Shown here piece after piece: positions 23,866 through 32,277 of a stretch of 41,577 nucleotides of DNA. The translations under genes and the position numbers were made by a program. The notes beneath the pieces were generated by a model. That model saw nothing but the letters and a program-made list of their open reading frames with translations, was not told the DNA's origin and searched no databases. The number at the start of each line of letters is the position of its first letter. Positions within the stretch are counted from its first letter, which is position 1. This DNA comes from Bacillota bacterium (lineage in GTDB: Bacteria > Bacillota > Clostridia > Acetivibrionales > JAFADI01): contig JAFADI010000267.1 of the NCBI GenBank assembly GCA_023424965.1, positions 1 to 41,577 of the forward strand. The letters are read 5' to 3'.

Positions 23866-24247
23866 TTACTTAAATCTGTTTTTATATATTTTTTTCATGA
23901 TACTGCCAAGATACAGTGTGAAGGTGCAAGATAAAACAATTCCGACAATGAAATGCAGGATTTGGCCGGGGGATAAACTTGAAAAAGTGAGTATGAAAGC
24001 TGCAATTGCTATGATAGACAGCAGCAGAAACATTATAAAGGATACTGAAACGGCAGAGACTACCTGCTTGTTTCTCTTTTCCAGGCTTTCAATGCTGGTG
24101 AAGGATTCGGGCCTTTTAATCGGTATATTCCTTTCTCCATAGGAAGCAGCTCGCCATTTGGCCGACAAACTTCCAGCCAAACTGTTCGTAGGTGGATCTG
24201 TAATCTTTTTTCGGGAATGCCTGCATGTCATAAATATATCTGCATTT
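23866..24247 (-). pseudogene. Broken DUF2812-family membrane protein gene
   Basis: Two minus-strand frames together give one protein. Residues KCRYIYDMQAFPKKDYRS...FGWKFVGQMASCFLWRKEY (from 24247 to about 24140) end in a stop. A different frame continues RPESFTSIESLEKRNKQ and two membrane helices (MFLLLSIIAIAAF, ILHFIVGIVLSCTFTLYLGSI) down to a stop at 23866. DUF2812 proteins have this layout: a GW(e/k)-V soluble part with an aromatic-R-K-Y end, then membrane helices. The first ~60 residues of a normal member are missing and a frameshift lies near 24125-24140. DUF2812 genes usually follow a PadR gene; none is adjacent here. Confidence 0.6.
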
Positions 24248-24267
24248 TCAAAATTTCAAGGACAAAA

Positions 24268-24327
24268 TATAATGTGAAGTTCATTCTTCCAAACTGAAGC
24301 TCCGGGTATTTATAATTCCTGTGCTGC
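24268..24327 (+). repeat. Dispersed intergenic repeat, copy A
   Basis: Begins TATAATGTGAAGTTCATTC and ends TATTTATAATTCCTGTGCTGC-like sequence. It aligns along ~58 bases with copy B (32643-32700) and copy C (36126-36182). The shared pieces are TATAA(T/C)G(C/T)GAAGTT, (C/G)AAG(C/T)TCCG(G/A)G and (A/G)TTTATA. It lies between the DUF2812 remnant and the LuxR gene. No gene is present in 24248-24503, and I see no strong promoter there. Confidence 0.55.
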
Positions 24328-24503
24328 TGAACGAGTGAGTAGTTATGTCTATTCTATTCACATGTTTGACTTGGGAGTTTTCACAATTGAGAGCAAGCAG
24401 CGGTTTGTGAAAAATACTTTACTCGATCTTTGATTTATGAGACTATTAAAATAGGAGTATTTTTATTGAAAAAATGAAATGGCATGATAAGGAGCGGAGC
24501 CCG

Positions 24504-27230
24504 TTGAATAATAGCCTGAATGGCAAAGGTAATATTAAAATGCTGTCTGATAAATTCAACCAAAGTTCAATTGGAAGACAAATCGAAGTCCCTTTTTATA
24601 ATGCTCCATATACGAAATTTTTAGTTCCTGATTCCGCCACGCTGAAGGTGAATAGAGGAATATTCCATTTTGAGCTAAATGAAGCAGTGAAAAAGAAACT
24701 TATTATTATTACAGCTCCGGCGGGCTATGGGAAAAGTACGGCAGTGAGCAGTTGGATTTTACAGAATCAGGCCAGCCGAAGCTTTATATGGATTACTCTG
24801 GATAAGGATGACCGTGAAGAAAGCAATTTCTGGCATAATATCATATTCTCAATAAATCAAGATGAAAATATAATTTCCTATGATAAATTACTGTTGTTAT
24901 CGATAGAACAAAGTATAAACTTTTTAATTAATTATTTTTCTGAAATTTCTTCAGAATGCTTTATCATATTGGATGACTTTCACTATATCGATTGTGAACA
25001 AATCAATAGATCCTTCGGGTATTTTTTAGCCTATATGCCTAAGAACCTTCATTGCATTGTTATAAGCAGATCTTTTCCGTCCATATCATTATCAAAAATG
25101 ACGGTTGACGAGGATGTAACAACGTTTGATATTCGGGACCTTCAATTTTCCCATGAGGAAGCACGTACGTTCCTCAATGAAATAATGGATTTGAAACTAT
25201 CCGATGAGGATATAAAAACGTTGGAAACGAAGACCGAAGGTTGGATAGCCGCCCTGAAGGTTGCTGCCTTGTCCCTTAGGAATTGCTCCGATAAAAATGC
25301 CTTTATAAACAGCTTTGACAGCAGCAATAAAAAGATGTTTCAATATATTTTTGAAGAAGTGGTCAATTTTCAGGAAGCGGTTGTCAGAGAATTTTTGTTG
25401 AAAACCTCCATTTTAAAAAATCTGAATAAATCCATTTGCGACGCATTAACCGGTTGCAATAAATCCCAGGAGATATTGGAAATGCTTGAGGCGAACAATC
25501 TTTTCATCATCGGCCTGGACGAGAGAAAAGAAAATTACCGTTATGATCAACTATTGTCAGATATTCTTGTTAAACTGTTATTCAAGGAATATCCGGATCA
25601 GGTCCATGAAATATATTTGGCTGCCAGCCGATGGTGTGAGGACCATGGGTATCTTCGAGATGCTTTAGAATATTCCCTTGGCTCGGAAGATTCCCAAAAT
25701 ACATTGCTGTTGTTGGAAAAGTATTTTTCTACAAAGCATCCGGATATTTTAGGACCTAAAAAAATCTGTGATTGTTTTGGAGCCATACCCTGCGAAATGT
25801 ATAATAAGATGCCTGATTTATGTATTCGATACGCCTTAGCCCTGGCGGAAACAGGCCAGGTAAGCCTGGATGAGAAAGAATTGGCCGAGCGGGGAATAAA
25901 CTTGGATAGTGATGTTTGGGGAGGCTATAAAGGCCGGGTGAGTCAATTACGTGCCTATACCGCATTAAAATACGAAAATATCGTTGATGTTATCAGATAT
26001 TCCGAACAGGCAATGAACCAACTTCCCGGTGATATTTCGGGTGTTACCCCATGCCTTGTACTGGGATATATCTACAGGTCTCTTGGAGATATAGAAAAGG
26101 CTGAGTTCTATTTTGGAAATGCCGTACTTTTAAGCAAAGAAGTGAGCGATACCCGGCCTGGTGAGATTTTTGAGCCGCTCATTTTGAGCAACTTTTATAT
26201 GGCTTCGATTCAATACTTAAAAGGGGAATCGGATAATTTCATTACCCTTTTAAATCAAATACTGACCGAAAATATCACACATAAAAATTGTATGTATTTC
26301 TGCCTTGCTACCGCGTATTACGACGAAGGCGATTTCCGGCAGGCATATCCAAATGTAATGAAGGGTTTGGAATTGTGTAGTACATACGAGGACATCTTCT
26401 ATGAAAGAGTAAAAGGTTTTGTATTACTTGCAAGAATTTTGTTCCATACCGGTAAAAGTGCTGAAGCCATCAGTGTGATGAATGAGATAGACAGCTTGAT
26501 GAAGCCGGATTCAGGCAACCTGTTCATCCTGCTTGAATTGCCCAGGATTGTGAATCTTTTGGTTTCATTAGGGTTGATGGAGCGCGCAGAGGCCTATATT
26601 CATAAATTCAACAGCATTGATTGCAAGGAAATCAGGTTCACTATCTGTGAAGCTCAGGCAGAACTTTCCTTAGGAAAGAAAATGTATAAGGAAGCAGTCG
26701 ATATTCTGGAATTGATGATCTCAAACATGAATTTGGAGGTTTACCCCAAAAAAAGAATTGATTTGCTTGTATTAAGATCCATTGCACACAAGGCTTATAA
26801 CGAGAATGAGGAAGCATTGGCGTGTTTGCGAGAAGCACTGAAAACCAAGGGTGCAGAAAGGTATGCGAGGGCTTTTATTGATCGGGGCAAACCAATGCTT
26901 GATTTATTGGAAAAGTTCATCCTTCAGGCAGAAAAGAAGAAGGATATCCATTTGCTGAATATTGCGGAAAACCTGGTGAAAAGGCTTGAAAATAAAAATA
27001 GGCCCGCGTTGGCGGTACAGCATAGTGAGAGATTTGAACAGCTAAGCGAGAGAGAGCTGGAAGTACTCAGACTGTTGGCCGAGGGCTTAAGCTATGAAGA
27101 AATTGGAAAAGGACTTTACATTTCTCTAAGTACCGTAAAAAAACATACAGGTAACATCTATCACAAGCTGCAAGCGGATAACAAAATACAGGCAGTCAAT
27201 ATTGCCAAAGCAAATAAGCTGGTTGATTAA
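24504..27230 (+). CDS. MalT-like (LAL) LuxR-family transcriptional regulator
   Basis: Large ATP-dependent regulator, 908 residues. The N-terminal STAND-type ATPase has Walker A APAGYGKST (about residues 72-79) and Walker B-like CFIILDDFHYI. A central winged region and TPR-like helical repeats (about 400-830) sense a ligand or partner. The C-terminal LuxR helix-turn-helix is LSERELEVLRLLAEGLSYEEIGKGLYISLSTVKKH. TTG 24504 is preferred since AAGGAG (24489-24494) lies 9 bases upstream; ATG 24474 is in frame but has no binding site. The gene is AT-rich compared with its left neighbours, suggesting different ancestry. It stands alone, with a strong terminator after it and no obvious target gene. 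Confidence 0.92.
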   Translation: MNNSLNGKGNIKMLSDKFNQSSIGRQIEVPFYNAPYTKFLVPDSATLKVNRGIFHFELNEAVKKKLIIITAPAGYGKSTAVSSWILQNQASRSFIWITLDKDDREESNFWHNIIFSINQDENIISYDKLLLLSIEQSINFLINYFSEISSECFIILDDFHYIDCEQINRSFGYFLAYMPKNLHCIVISRSFPSISLSKMTVDEDVTTFDIRDLQFSHEEARTFLNEIMDLKLSDEDIKTLETKTEGWIAALKVAALSLRNCSDKNAFINSFDSSNKKMFQYIFEEVVNFQEAVVREFLLKTSILKNLNKSICDALTGCNKSQEILEMLEANNLFIIGLDERKENYRYDQLLSDILVKLLFKEYPDQVHEIYLAASRWCEDHGYLRDALEYSLGSEDSQNTLLLLEKYFSTKHPDILGPKKICDCFGAIPCEMYNKMPDLCIRYALALAETGQVSLDEKELAERGINLDSDVWGGYKGRVSQLRAYTALKYENIVDVIRYSEQAMNQLPGDISGVTPCLVLGYIYRSLGDIEKAEFYFGNAVLLSKEVSDTRPGEIFEPLILSNFYMASIQYLKGESDNFITLLNQILTENITHKNCMYFCLATAYYDEGDFRQAYPNVMKGLELCSTYEDIFYERVKGFVLLARILFHTGKSAEAISVMNEIDSLMKPDSGNLFILLELPRIVNLLVSLGLMERAEAYIHKFNSIDCKEIRFTICEAQAELSLGKKMYKEAVDILELMISNMNLEVYPKKRIDLLVLRSIAHKAYNENEEALACLREALKTKGAERYARAFIDRGKPMLDLLEKFILQAEKKKDIHLLNIAENLVKRLENKNRPALAVQHSERFEQLSERELEVLRLLAEGLSYEEIGKGLYISLSTVKKHTGNIYHKLQADNKIQAVNIAKANKLVD

Positions 27231-27254
27231 TAATAGCAATTGGGTTTTCTATCT

Positions 27255-27290
27255 GGCAGGTATACAAAAGTATACCTGCCGGATTTTTTT
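27255..27290 (+). terminator. Rho-independent terminator after the LuxR gene
   Basis: Perfect 11-bp stem, GGCAGGTATAC (27255-27265) with GTATACCTGCC (27270-27280), AAAA loop, followed by GGA and seven T residues. Confidence 0.93.
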
Positions 27291-27370
27291 ATCGAAAAGT
27301 AGAAGTATCCTTTCGGCCACTTACATATTCATGCCTCTCCTGATATGATCGGATTGAGCTCGAAAATACC

Positions 27371-27382
27371 ATACCGGGGTAT
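27371..27382. promoter_or_regulatory. CsoR-like operator
   Basis: ATACCGGGGTAT, a near-palindrome with a G tract, in the 200-base gap before the CsoR gene. CsoR-family boxes have AT-rich ends around C/G runs of this kind (ATACC...GGGTAT). It lies 108 bases before the csoR start. Autoregulation by copper is the simplest reading. Confidence 0.5.
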
Positions 27383-27383
27383 C

Positions 27384-27452
27384 GTAACAGAAAAACGCAC
27401 TGACACATACCTGAAGCAAGCCATTGAACAAATAGGCTATTCCGTTACGGGC
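27384..27452 (+). pseudogene. Possible remnant of a heavy-metal-associated (HMA) domain
   Basis: The plus-strand frame reads VTEKRTDTYLKQAIEQIGYSVTG, similar to the last helix and strand of HMA copper chaperones or CopA metal-binding domains (L-x-x-A-I-E-x-x-G-Y-x-V). There is no upstream CxxC part, and the frame (27345-27500) overlaps the CsoR-like box and csoR start. It may be a relic of a copper gene once located here. Confidence 0.3.
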
Positions 27453-27489
27453 AGTATTGGAATGAATAGGACGGAGGGACGTGAAACAT

Positions 27490-27843
27490 ATGGAGGATAA
27501 CGCGGCAGGCTGTGAAAATTGCAGTATTTATGAAGCAAGTGAAGCAAATACGGGCGGATGCTATGATAGAACAACCAGTCGATCGCAGAAAACGAAGGCT
27601 TCGCTTCTGGTAAGACTTAGCCGCATTGAGGGGCAGGTCAGGGGCATTAAAGGAATGATTGAAAAAGATTGCTATTGTGATGATGTGCTGAATCAGATTA
27701 TTGCAGTGCAATCGGCAATGGATTCCGTAGGAATGCTATTAATGGAAAACCATATGAGGGGCTGTATTGTAAATCGTATACAAGCGGGAGAAATGGAAGT
27801 TGTGGATGAGCTTCTTTTAACCATTGGGAAATTATTAAAATAA
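27490..27843 (+). CDS. CsoR-type copper-sensing repressor with extra N-terminal cysteines
   Basis: Metal-responsive repressor (DUF156/CsoR) of 117 residues. The all-helical core starts with LLVRLSRIEGQVRGIKGMIE. The copper ligands C-H-C of CsoR are seen at Cys63 (CYCDDVLNQI), His88 and Cys92 (ENHMRGC). RcnR/FrmR-type His patterns are not. The first 35 residues hold three further cysteines (C8, C11, C24), an extension uncommon in short CsoR proteins that might bind metal or be disordered. ATG 27490 is 11 bases after GGAGGG (27473-27478); GTG 27481 is in frame but only 2 bases from that site. It starts an apparent operon with a lipoprotein and an HMA membrane protein. Confidence 0.85.
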   Translation: MEDNAAGCENCSIYEASEANTGGCYDRTTSRSQKTKASLLVRLSRIEGQVRGIKGMIEKDCYCDDVLNQIIAVQSAMDSVGMLLMENHMRGCIVNRIQAGEMEVVDELLLTIGKLLK

Positions 27844-27861
27844 GTATTTGGAGGGATTTGT

Positions 27862-28548
27862 ATGAAATTTAATAAGTTATTGGCAGCATTACTCTTAGGG
27901 GCAGCAGTATTTTCATTTTCCGGCTGTCAGGCGACAGACGTAGTAGCAAAAGTATCGGTCACTTCTTTTGACGAATTGGTTAAGGCAATGCCCGATCAAG
28001 TTATATATGATAATAAAAACGGGGGATGGGCCATCAGCGGCCCTGACAGTGAGGAAAGGTTAATTTTAAGCAAGGACTTCAGCAGTAATTATCCGGACAT
28101 GGTTTTAGAATTCAACGCAGAACCATTTTTGAAAGCGGGATTGGAGGTTGGAAAACTTCCGAAGGACCAATATCTCTATGATGAAACAACAGATAAAATA
28201 GCCATGCCTTTTGAATATGGACAGGATAAGTTTGGGGCAGTTACGGAAAAATCAGCAATTGATACATTCAAACAGATTGTCAGAACGCATAGGAATATAA
28301 TCAGCTACCATGAGGAAGGAGACCACTATAAGATCGATCTGGGCAAAGGCAATTTATTTGCCTGGGCGAAGGATTTAAACAGCAATAAAATGGATCTGCT
28401 GTTCATTCTGAATCCCAAACCGTTTATCGATGCAGGAGTAGATACGGGCAAAATCAAGGAATGGGTGTTTACAAAGTTACCGGTGACGGATAAGGAGGGG
28501 AAACCCGCAAAAGTTGATATACTTGTGAAAAGTTTCATGCTGAAATAG
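27862..28548 (+). CDS. Lipoprotein of unknown function in a copper-type operon
   Basis: Predicted surface lipoprotein of 228 residues. Signal peptide KLLAALLLGAAVFSFSGC with lipobox FSGC (Cys22) at its end. The mature part contains two similar halves: PDMVLEFNAEPFLKAGLEVGKLP (about 76-98) and MDLLFILNPKPFIDAGVDTGKIK (about 178-200) share N-x-(E/K)-P-F-(L/I)-x-A-G-(L/V)-(E/D)-x-G-K, suggesting an internal duplication. No Cys or Met-rich copper motif is present. GGAGGG precedes ATG 27862 by about 7 bases, and it lies 18 bases after csoR, so it should be metal-regulated. I do not recognise the family beyond this. Confidence 0.85.
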   Translation: MKFNKLLAALLLGAAVFSFSGCQATDVVAKVSVTSFDELVKAMPDQVIYDNKNGGWAISGPDSEERLILSKDFSSNYPDMVLEFNAEPFLKAGLEVGKLPKDQYLYDETTDKIAMPFEYGQDKFGAVTEKSAIDTFKQIVRTHRNIISYHEEGDHYKIDLGKGNLFAWAKDLNSNKMDLLFILNPKPFIDAGVDTGKIKEWVFTKLPVTDKEGKPAKVDILVKSFMLK

Positions 28549-28618
28549 CGATGATCGGATAGCCGTGGAGCAAATGCTCCAGGGCTTCCCCGGATATGAG
28601 TGGAATGAGGTGTTTTAT

Positions 28619-29983
28619 ATGCAAGAACCCGGAAGCAAAAAAATACTGCGGATTGAAGGTATGGTGTGCGCAAGTTGTGAATCAAGGCTGGAGAGTGCCT
28701 TTAAGGAAATGGACGGTGTTTCGGAGGTGAAAGCAAGCCTTGCCGATGCTACGCTTGAAGTCACATACGATGCCGTAAAAACAACCCTGTCCGATATCAT
28801 CAAGACTGTAGAAGGAACGGGATATAACGCATTTGAAGCTCGCTGCACCCCGGAGTGTAAAAAGGGCCTGGATGAAAAAGCAAGGATGCAGACTCTAAAG
28901 CAGTTTATAGGTGCCGGTATCGTATTATGCGCTTTGTATCTGGTTATTTCAAAGACCATGGACTATAATTTCATGCCCAATATCGATCAGTCCATGGGAT
29001 ATGGCATATTGTTTGTTGTGGGCCTGTTTACATCAATTCACTGCATAGCAATGTGCGGTGGGATAAACCTTTCGCAATGTATGGTTTATACGCACTCCGA
29101 TGAAGGCAGATATGCCCGGCTAAAGCCGGGTCTTTTATACAATGCGGGCAGGATGATTTCCTACTCTGCCATTGGGGGTATTGTGGGTGCGCTTGGATCC
29201 GTATTGAGCTTTACGGGCATGATGCGGGGCATTGTAGCTGCTTTTGCCGGCATATTCATGATGATCATGGGCTTGAACCTGCTGGACATTTTTCCGTGGT
29301 TGAAAAAAATTAATCCAAGGCTGCCAAAAAGGTTCAGAAATGAAAGGCTTAACGGGAAAGGTCATTACGGACCTTTTTATGTAGGACTACTCAATGGACT
29401 TATGCCATGTGGCCCGCTCCAGGCCATGCAGCTTTATGCGTTAGGCACGGGGAATGCCTTAATGGGAGCAATATCCATGTTCATGTTCAGCGCAGGAACG
29501 GTACCGTTGATGTTCGGGTTCAGTGTTTTAAGTTTAACCATGAGCGGAAAATTCAACAGGACACTCATGAAAGTCAGCGCGCTTCTGGTTGTTATTTTAG
29601 GGATTATTATGCTGGGAAGAGGCTTAAGTCTTTCCGGGATCGCAATGCCTGAGTTTGGCAATTCGGGACCGGAGATGGTACAGTACGCGGAGGTGGCAGG
29701 AAATGTACAAATGGTTTCTATTGATGTCAAGGCGAAAAAATATGCGCCCATTGTGGTTCAGAAGGGCATACCCGTCCATTTTATAATAAATGCCAAACCC
29801 TCGGATTTAAATTCATGCAACGGTATTATCGCCATACCAAAGTATGATATAGAGAAAACACTTCAGCCGGGAGAAAACGTAATTGAATTTGTTCCACAGG
29901 AAATTGGAGATATTCCATACTCCTGCAAAATGGGCATGATAAAAAGCAAAATCAGGGTAGTGGATGATGTTGAAAAGCGGTGA
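28619..29983 (+). CDS. HMA domain - SafE/DsbD-like membrane domain - cupredoxin-like fusion
   Basis: A 454-residue membrane protein. The N-terminal HMA domain (about 8-72) has the metal site MVCASC (C17, C20). A second Cys pair (CTPEC) follows near 80. The central membrane domain, about residues 100-330, is of the sulfite-exporter/DsbD-2 type with six helices, including IHCIAMCGGINLSQC and GLLNGLMPCGPLQAMQLYALG, which carry the paired conserved Cys/Pro motifs. The C-terminal domain (about 360-450) resembles a cupredoxin/EfeO-type fold, with Cys in LNSCNG and the end motif PYSCKMGM. I chose ATG 28619, 6 bases after GAGGTG. In this operon with CsoR it likely moves or reduces copper at the membrane. 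Confidence 0.85.
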   Translation: MQEPGSKKILRIEGMVCASCESRLESAFKEMDGVSEVKASLADATLEVTYDAVKTTLSDIIKTVEGTGYNAFEARCTPECKKGLDEKARMQTLKQFIGAGIVLCALYLVISKTMDYNFMPNIDQSMGYGILFVVGLFTSIHCIAMCGGINLSQCMVYTHSDEGRYARLKPGLLYNAGRMISYSAIGGIVGALGSVLSFTGMMRGIVAAFAGIFMMIMGLNLLDIFPWLKKINPRLPKRFRNERLNGKGHYGPFYVGLLNGLMPCGPLQAMQLYALGTGNALMGAISMFMFSAGTVPLMFGFSVLSLTMSGKFNRTLMKVSALLVVILGIIMLGRGLSLSGIAMPEFGNSGPEMVQYAEVAGNVQMVSIDVKAKKYAPIVVQKGIPVHFIINAKPSDLNSCNGIIAIPKYDIEKTLQPGENVIEFVPQEIGDIPYSCKMGMIKSKIRVVDDVEKR

Positions 29984-30055
29984 GCATGGAGTGGTTAAAG
30001 TGATTTGCGTATTTTCATACAGCTGAGACGTAGGAATAATCATTCCAAAATCCTA

Positions 30056-30126
30056 TTGACAATTCTATTTATTGCCATTAAAATACTTCTAATTTATCGA
30101 TACACTATCAAAACGTATCGATACAC
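30056..30126 (+). promoter_or_regulatory. Promoter with twin TATCGATACAC boxes for the ECF/aminotransferase operon
   Basis: TTGACA (30056-30061), 17 bases, TAAAAT (30079-30084), a near-consensus promoter. Just downstream, TATCGATACAC occurs twice (30095-30105 and 30116-30126), 21 bp or two helical turns apart. The second sits in the palindrome GTATCGATAC. Boxes after the start point suggest repression. No regulator gene adjoins it. Confidence 0.7.
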
Positions 30127-30153
30127 ATTTGGAATGACTGAAGGAGTATTGCA

Positions 30154-30711
30154 ATGGAAAGTCAATCGGTTTCGCTTCAACGCTTCAAAATTCAAATGAA
30201 TACAAAAGACATGGTTGTCACAGGACTGCTGACGGCGCTGGTCTTTATAGCCACGAGATTTATCAACCTGAGGCTTCCCATCTCTGTTAACGGTGGGTTG
30301 ATTCACTTTGGGAATGTGGCTTTGTTCCTGTCCGCTATCGTATTTGGAAAAAGGAAGGGCGCAGTTGCCGGAGCTTTTGGAATGGGAGTGTTCGACGTTC
30401 TGTCAGGATGGCTTGTGTGGGCGCCCTTTACCTTTGTGATCCGGGGTGTGATGGGCTACATCATCGGAGCAATTTCGAATGCAAACGGGAAAAACGGGAA
30501 CAGTACATTTTACAATGGAATTTCGGTGCTGGCCGGAAGCCTCTGGATGATTACCGGATATTATCTGGCGGAAGTGATGCTATATGGAAACTGGCTTTCG
30601 CCTCTCACATCGGTGCCCGGCAACATAGCTCAAATAATACTGGGGCTGGCTGTGGGACTGCCCATGGCAGCCATGCTGAAAAGAAGCAAAGCCATCAGCA
30701 GCAGAATATAA
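30154..30711 (+). CDS. ECF transporter S component (vitamin-type substrate binder)
   Basis: Integral membrane substrate-capture subunit of an energy-coupling-factor importer, 185 residues. Five or six helices are visible; signatures include MVVTGLLTALVFIATRF and FGNVALFLSAIVFGKRKGAVAGAFGMGVFDVL, typical of S components. It needs the shared EcfAA'T module encoded elsewhere. AAGGAG precedes ATG 30154 by 8 bases. It is followed by a PLP-type aminotransferase after 21 bases and shares its promoter. The substrate is uncertain: S components of this look have been assigned to pyridoxine, hydroxymethylpyrimidine or related vitamins, and the neighbour makes a B6-type substrate a guess only. Confidence 0.85.
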   Translation: MESQSVSLQRFKIQMNTKDMVVTGLLTALVFIATRFINLRLPISVNGGLIHFGNVALFLSAIVFGKRKGAVAGAFGMGVFDVLSGWLVWAPFTFVIRGVMGYIIGAISNANGKNGNSTFYNGISVLAGSLWMITGYYLAEVMLYGNWLSPLTSVPGNIAQIILGLAVGLPMAAMLKRSKAISSRI

Positions 30712-30732
30712 ATGAAGAAAGGTATATCGAAG

Positions 30733-31854
30733 ATGAAGAACGCCTTGATCATGACACCCGGTCCCACCTGCATCCATGAGTCTGTCAGAAGGGCGATGTC
30801 CGCCGAGATCACAAACCCCGATCTGGATGAAGGTTTCTATGAATTCTACAAAGATACGTGCAGTAAGCTCAAAGAAATTATGAAGACCCAAAATGATGTG
30901 CTGATTTTGTCAGGAGAGGGAATCCTGGGGCTCGAAGCGGCATGCGCTTCACTGATTGAGCCCGGCGACCGGATCTTGTGCATTGACAATGGGATCTTTG
31001 GGAATGGTTTCGGCGATTTTGCAAAAATGTATGGCGGTGAAGTGGTCTATTTTAAATCCGATTATAGGAAAGCCGTTGATGCTGAAGATTTAGAGGAGTT
31101 TTTAAAAGAGAACGGCAGCTTCAAAATCGCTACGCTGGTTCACTGCGAGACTCCCTCCGGTATAACAAATCCGGTAAAAGACATTTGCCCCATTTTAAAA
31201 AAATATGGGATCCTTTCCGTTGTGGATTCGGTGTCTGCAATCGGAGGCGAACCGCTGGAAACGGATCATTGGGGGATGGACATTGTTCTGGGAGGATCGC
31301 AGAAGTGCCTGTCCGCCCCTCCGGGTCTGACCTTTTTGAGCATCAGCCCCAAAGCCTGGGATTTAATTCTCAATAGACACACACCCATCACGGGCTTTTA
31401 CTGCAACCTTTCCCATTGGAAACACTGGTATGAGGAGAAATGGTTTCCTTACACCCAGCCCGTAAGCGATATATGTGGTCTTAGCGCGGCTGCCGGCAGA
31501 CTTCTGGAGGAGGGGGGAGCCGTTTCAAGACATGAAAGAATGGCTGAAGCCGTCAGGGAGGCCCTCACAAAATCCGGCCTGGAGCTGTACCCGTTGAATG
31601 GCTTTGCAAATACGGTAACCACTGTTTGTATTCCGGAAGGAATCAGCTTCAGGGACATCTACGAAGGGATGCTGAAGTCCCACCATATAATGATTGCAGG
31701 GGCTTTTGGCTTTCTGAAAGACAAGGTTTTCCGAATCGGCCATATGGGGGAGAACTGCCGTGAGGAAAAGCTTTATTTGACGCTGAAAGCGTTAAATGAT
31801 GTGTTGAAGGCGCTTGGTGTAAACTTAAGCGGAAAGCTGCATGCGAACTTTTAA
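30733..31854 (+). CDS. Class V aminotransferase (alanine-glyoxylate/pyridoxamine-pyruvate type)
   Basis: PLP enzyme of 373 residues. Features of the group are the N-terminal MTPGPT, LSGEGILGLEAA phosphate loop, VHCETPSGI, the Asp of VDSVSAIGG that contacts the PLP nitrogen, and Lys in GSQKCLSAPPGL that binds PLP. The group includes alanine-glyoxylate, serine-pyruvate, 2-aminoethylphosphonate, ureidoglycine and pyridoxamine-pyruvate aminotransferases; I cannot separate them by eye. ATG 30733 has GAAAGG 10 bases upstream; ATG 30712 has no site. It is co-transcribed with the ECF S component, so the imported compound may be its substrate, product or cofactor source. Confidence 0.87.
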   Translation: MKNALIMTPGPTCIHESVRRAMSAEITNPDLDEGFYEFYKDTCSKLKEIMKTQNDVLILSGEGILGLEAACASLIEPGDRILCIDNGIFGNGFGDFAKMYGGEVVYFKSDYRKAVDAEDLEEFLKENGSFKIATLVHCETPSGITNPVKDICPILKKYGILSVVDSVSAIGGEPLETDHWGMDIVLGGSQKCLSAPPGLTFLSISPKAWDLILNRHTPITGFYCNLSHWKHWYEEKWFPYTQPVSDICGLSAAAGRLLEEGGAVSRHERMAEAVREALTKSGLELYPLNGFANTVTTVCIPEGISFRDIYEGMLKSHHIMIAGAFGFLKDKVFRIGHMGENCREEKLYLTLKALNDVLKALGVNLSGKLHANF

Positions 31855-32001
31855 AGGGGGCAGGAGTTTGTGACAGGGGACGGTTCCTTGACACGCTGGA
31901 CTGACTGCTGGTGGATTGTTGAGAGGCGTCCTCTTTCATCTAAACAATAACAAGTAATCTGTGGGGTCACTAATCAAGGTTTTGGGTCTTGATAACGATC
32001 C

Positions 32002-32160
32002 CTATTTTTGTTTTCTTTTTTTAGGATATGGTCTTATCTTTAAATCTTCAATTTTAGGTTCTGCTTCTCCTGTTTCCAGTCTGGAAAATTTTCTTTGTGT
32101 CGTATTAAAAATTTTTGCAAGTGCTTCCTGCGTTAGCCTAGGTTCTATTTCTTCCCGTAG
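32002..32160 (-). pseudogene. 5'-truncated XRE-type regulator remnant
   Basis: The minus-strand frame reads LREEIEPRLTQEALAKIFNTTQRKFSRLETGEAEPKIEDLK and then a basic tail to the stop at 32002. This is a good XRE/HTH_3 helix-turn-helix (LTQEALAKIF, recognition helix TTQRKFSRLETG). A TGA (32161-32163 on the plus strand) directly precedes it, and no start codon is in frame; the nearby ATG (32162-32164) reads only eight codons in another frame. The C-terminus is also cut soon after the helix-turn-helix. The region 31855-32001 holds no gene, only a GGGGACGGTTC repeat fragment. Confidence 0.65.
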
Positions 32161-32163
32161 TCA

Positions 32164-32186
32164 TTTTAGACGATTGTCGTCTAAAA
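32164..32186. promoter_or_regulatory. Perfect palindromic operator between the XRE remnant and a small Cys gene
   Basis: Ten-base arms TTTTAGACGA (32164-32173) and TCGTCTAAAA (32177-32186) around TTG. Another partial TAGACGAT follows at 32192. The TTAGACGA..TCGTCTAA pattern is a familiar operator in front of XRE genes of Clostridia. It is intact although the adjacent regulator is broken, so another XRE protein may bind it. Confidence 0.7.
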
Positions 32187-32277
32187 ATCAATAGACGATG
32201 ATCGCCTGAGGTATGATAGCAATGGGTGATCATATGGAGCGGTATGAAATTATTCGGGGACGATGAGGTGAAGCAGG

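Noticed and set aside
31861..31935. A second complete GGGGAC-type inverted repeat
   Set aside because: Only the GGGGACGGTTC half is clear; I could not find a matching second arm, so it is noted only as a fragment.
31961..32194. Plus-strand 77-residue frame
   Set aside because: The opposite strand encodes a recognisable XRE helix-turn-helix remnant; the plus frame has no ribosome binding site or family.
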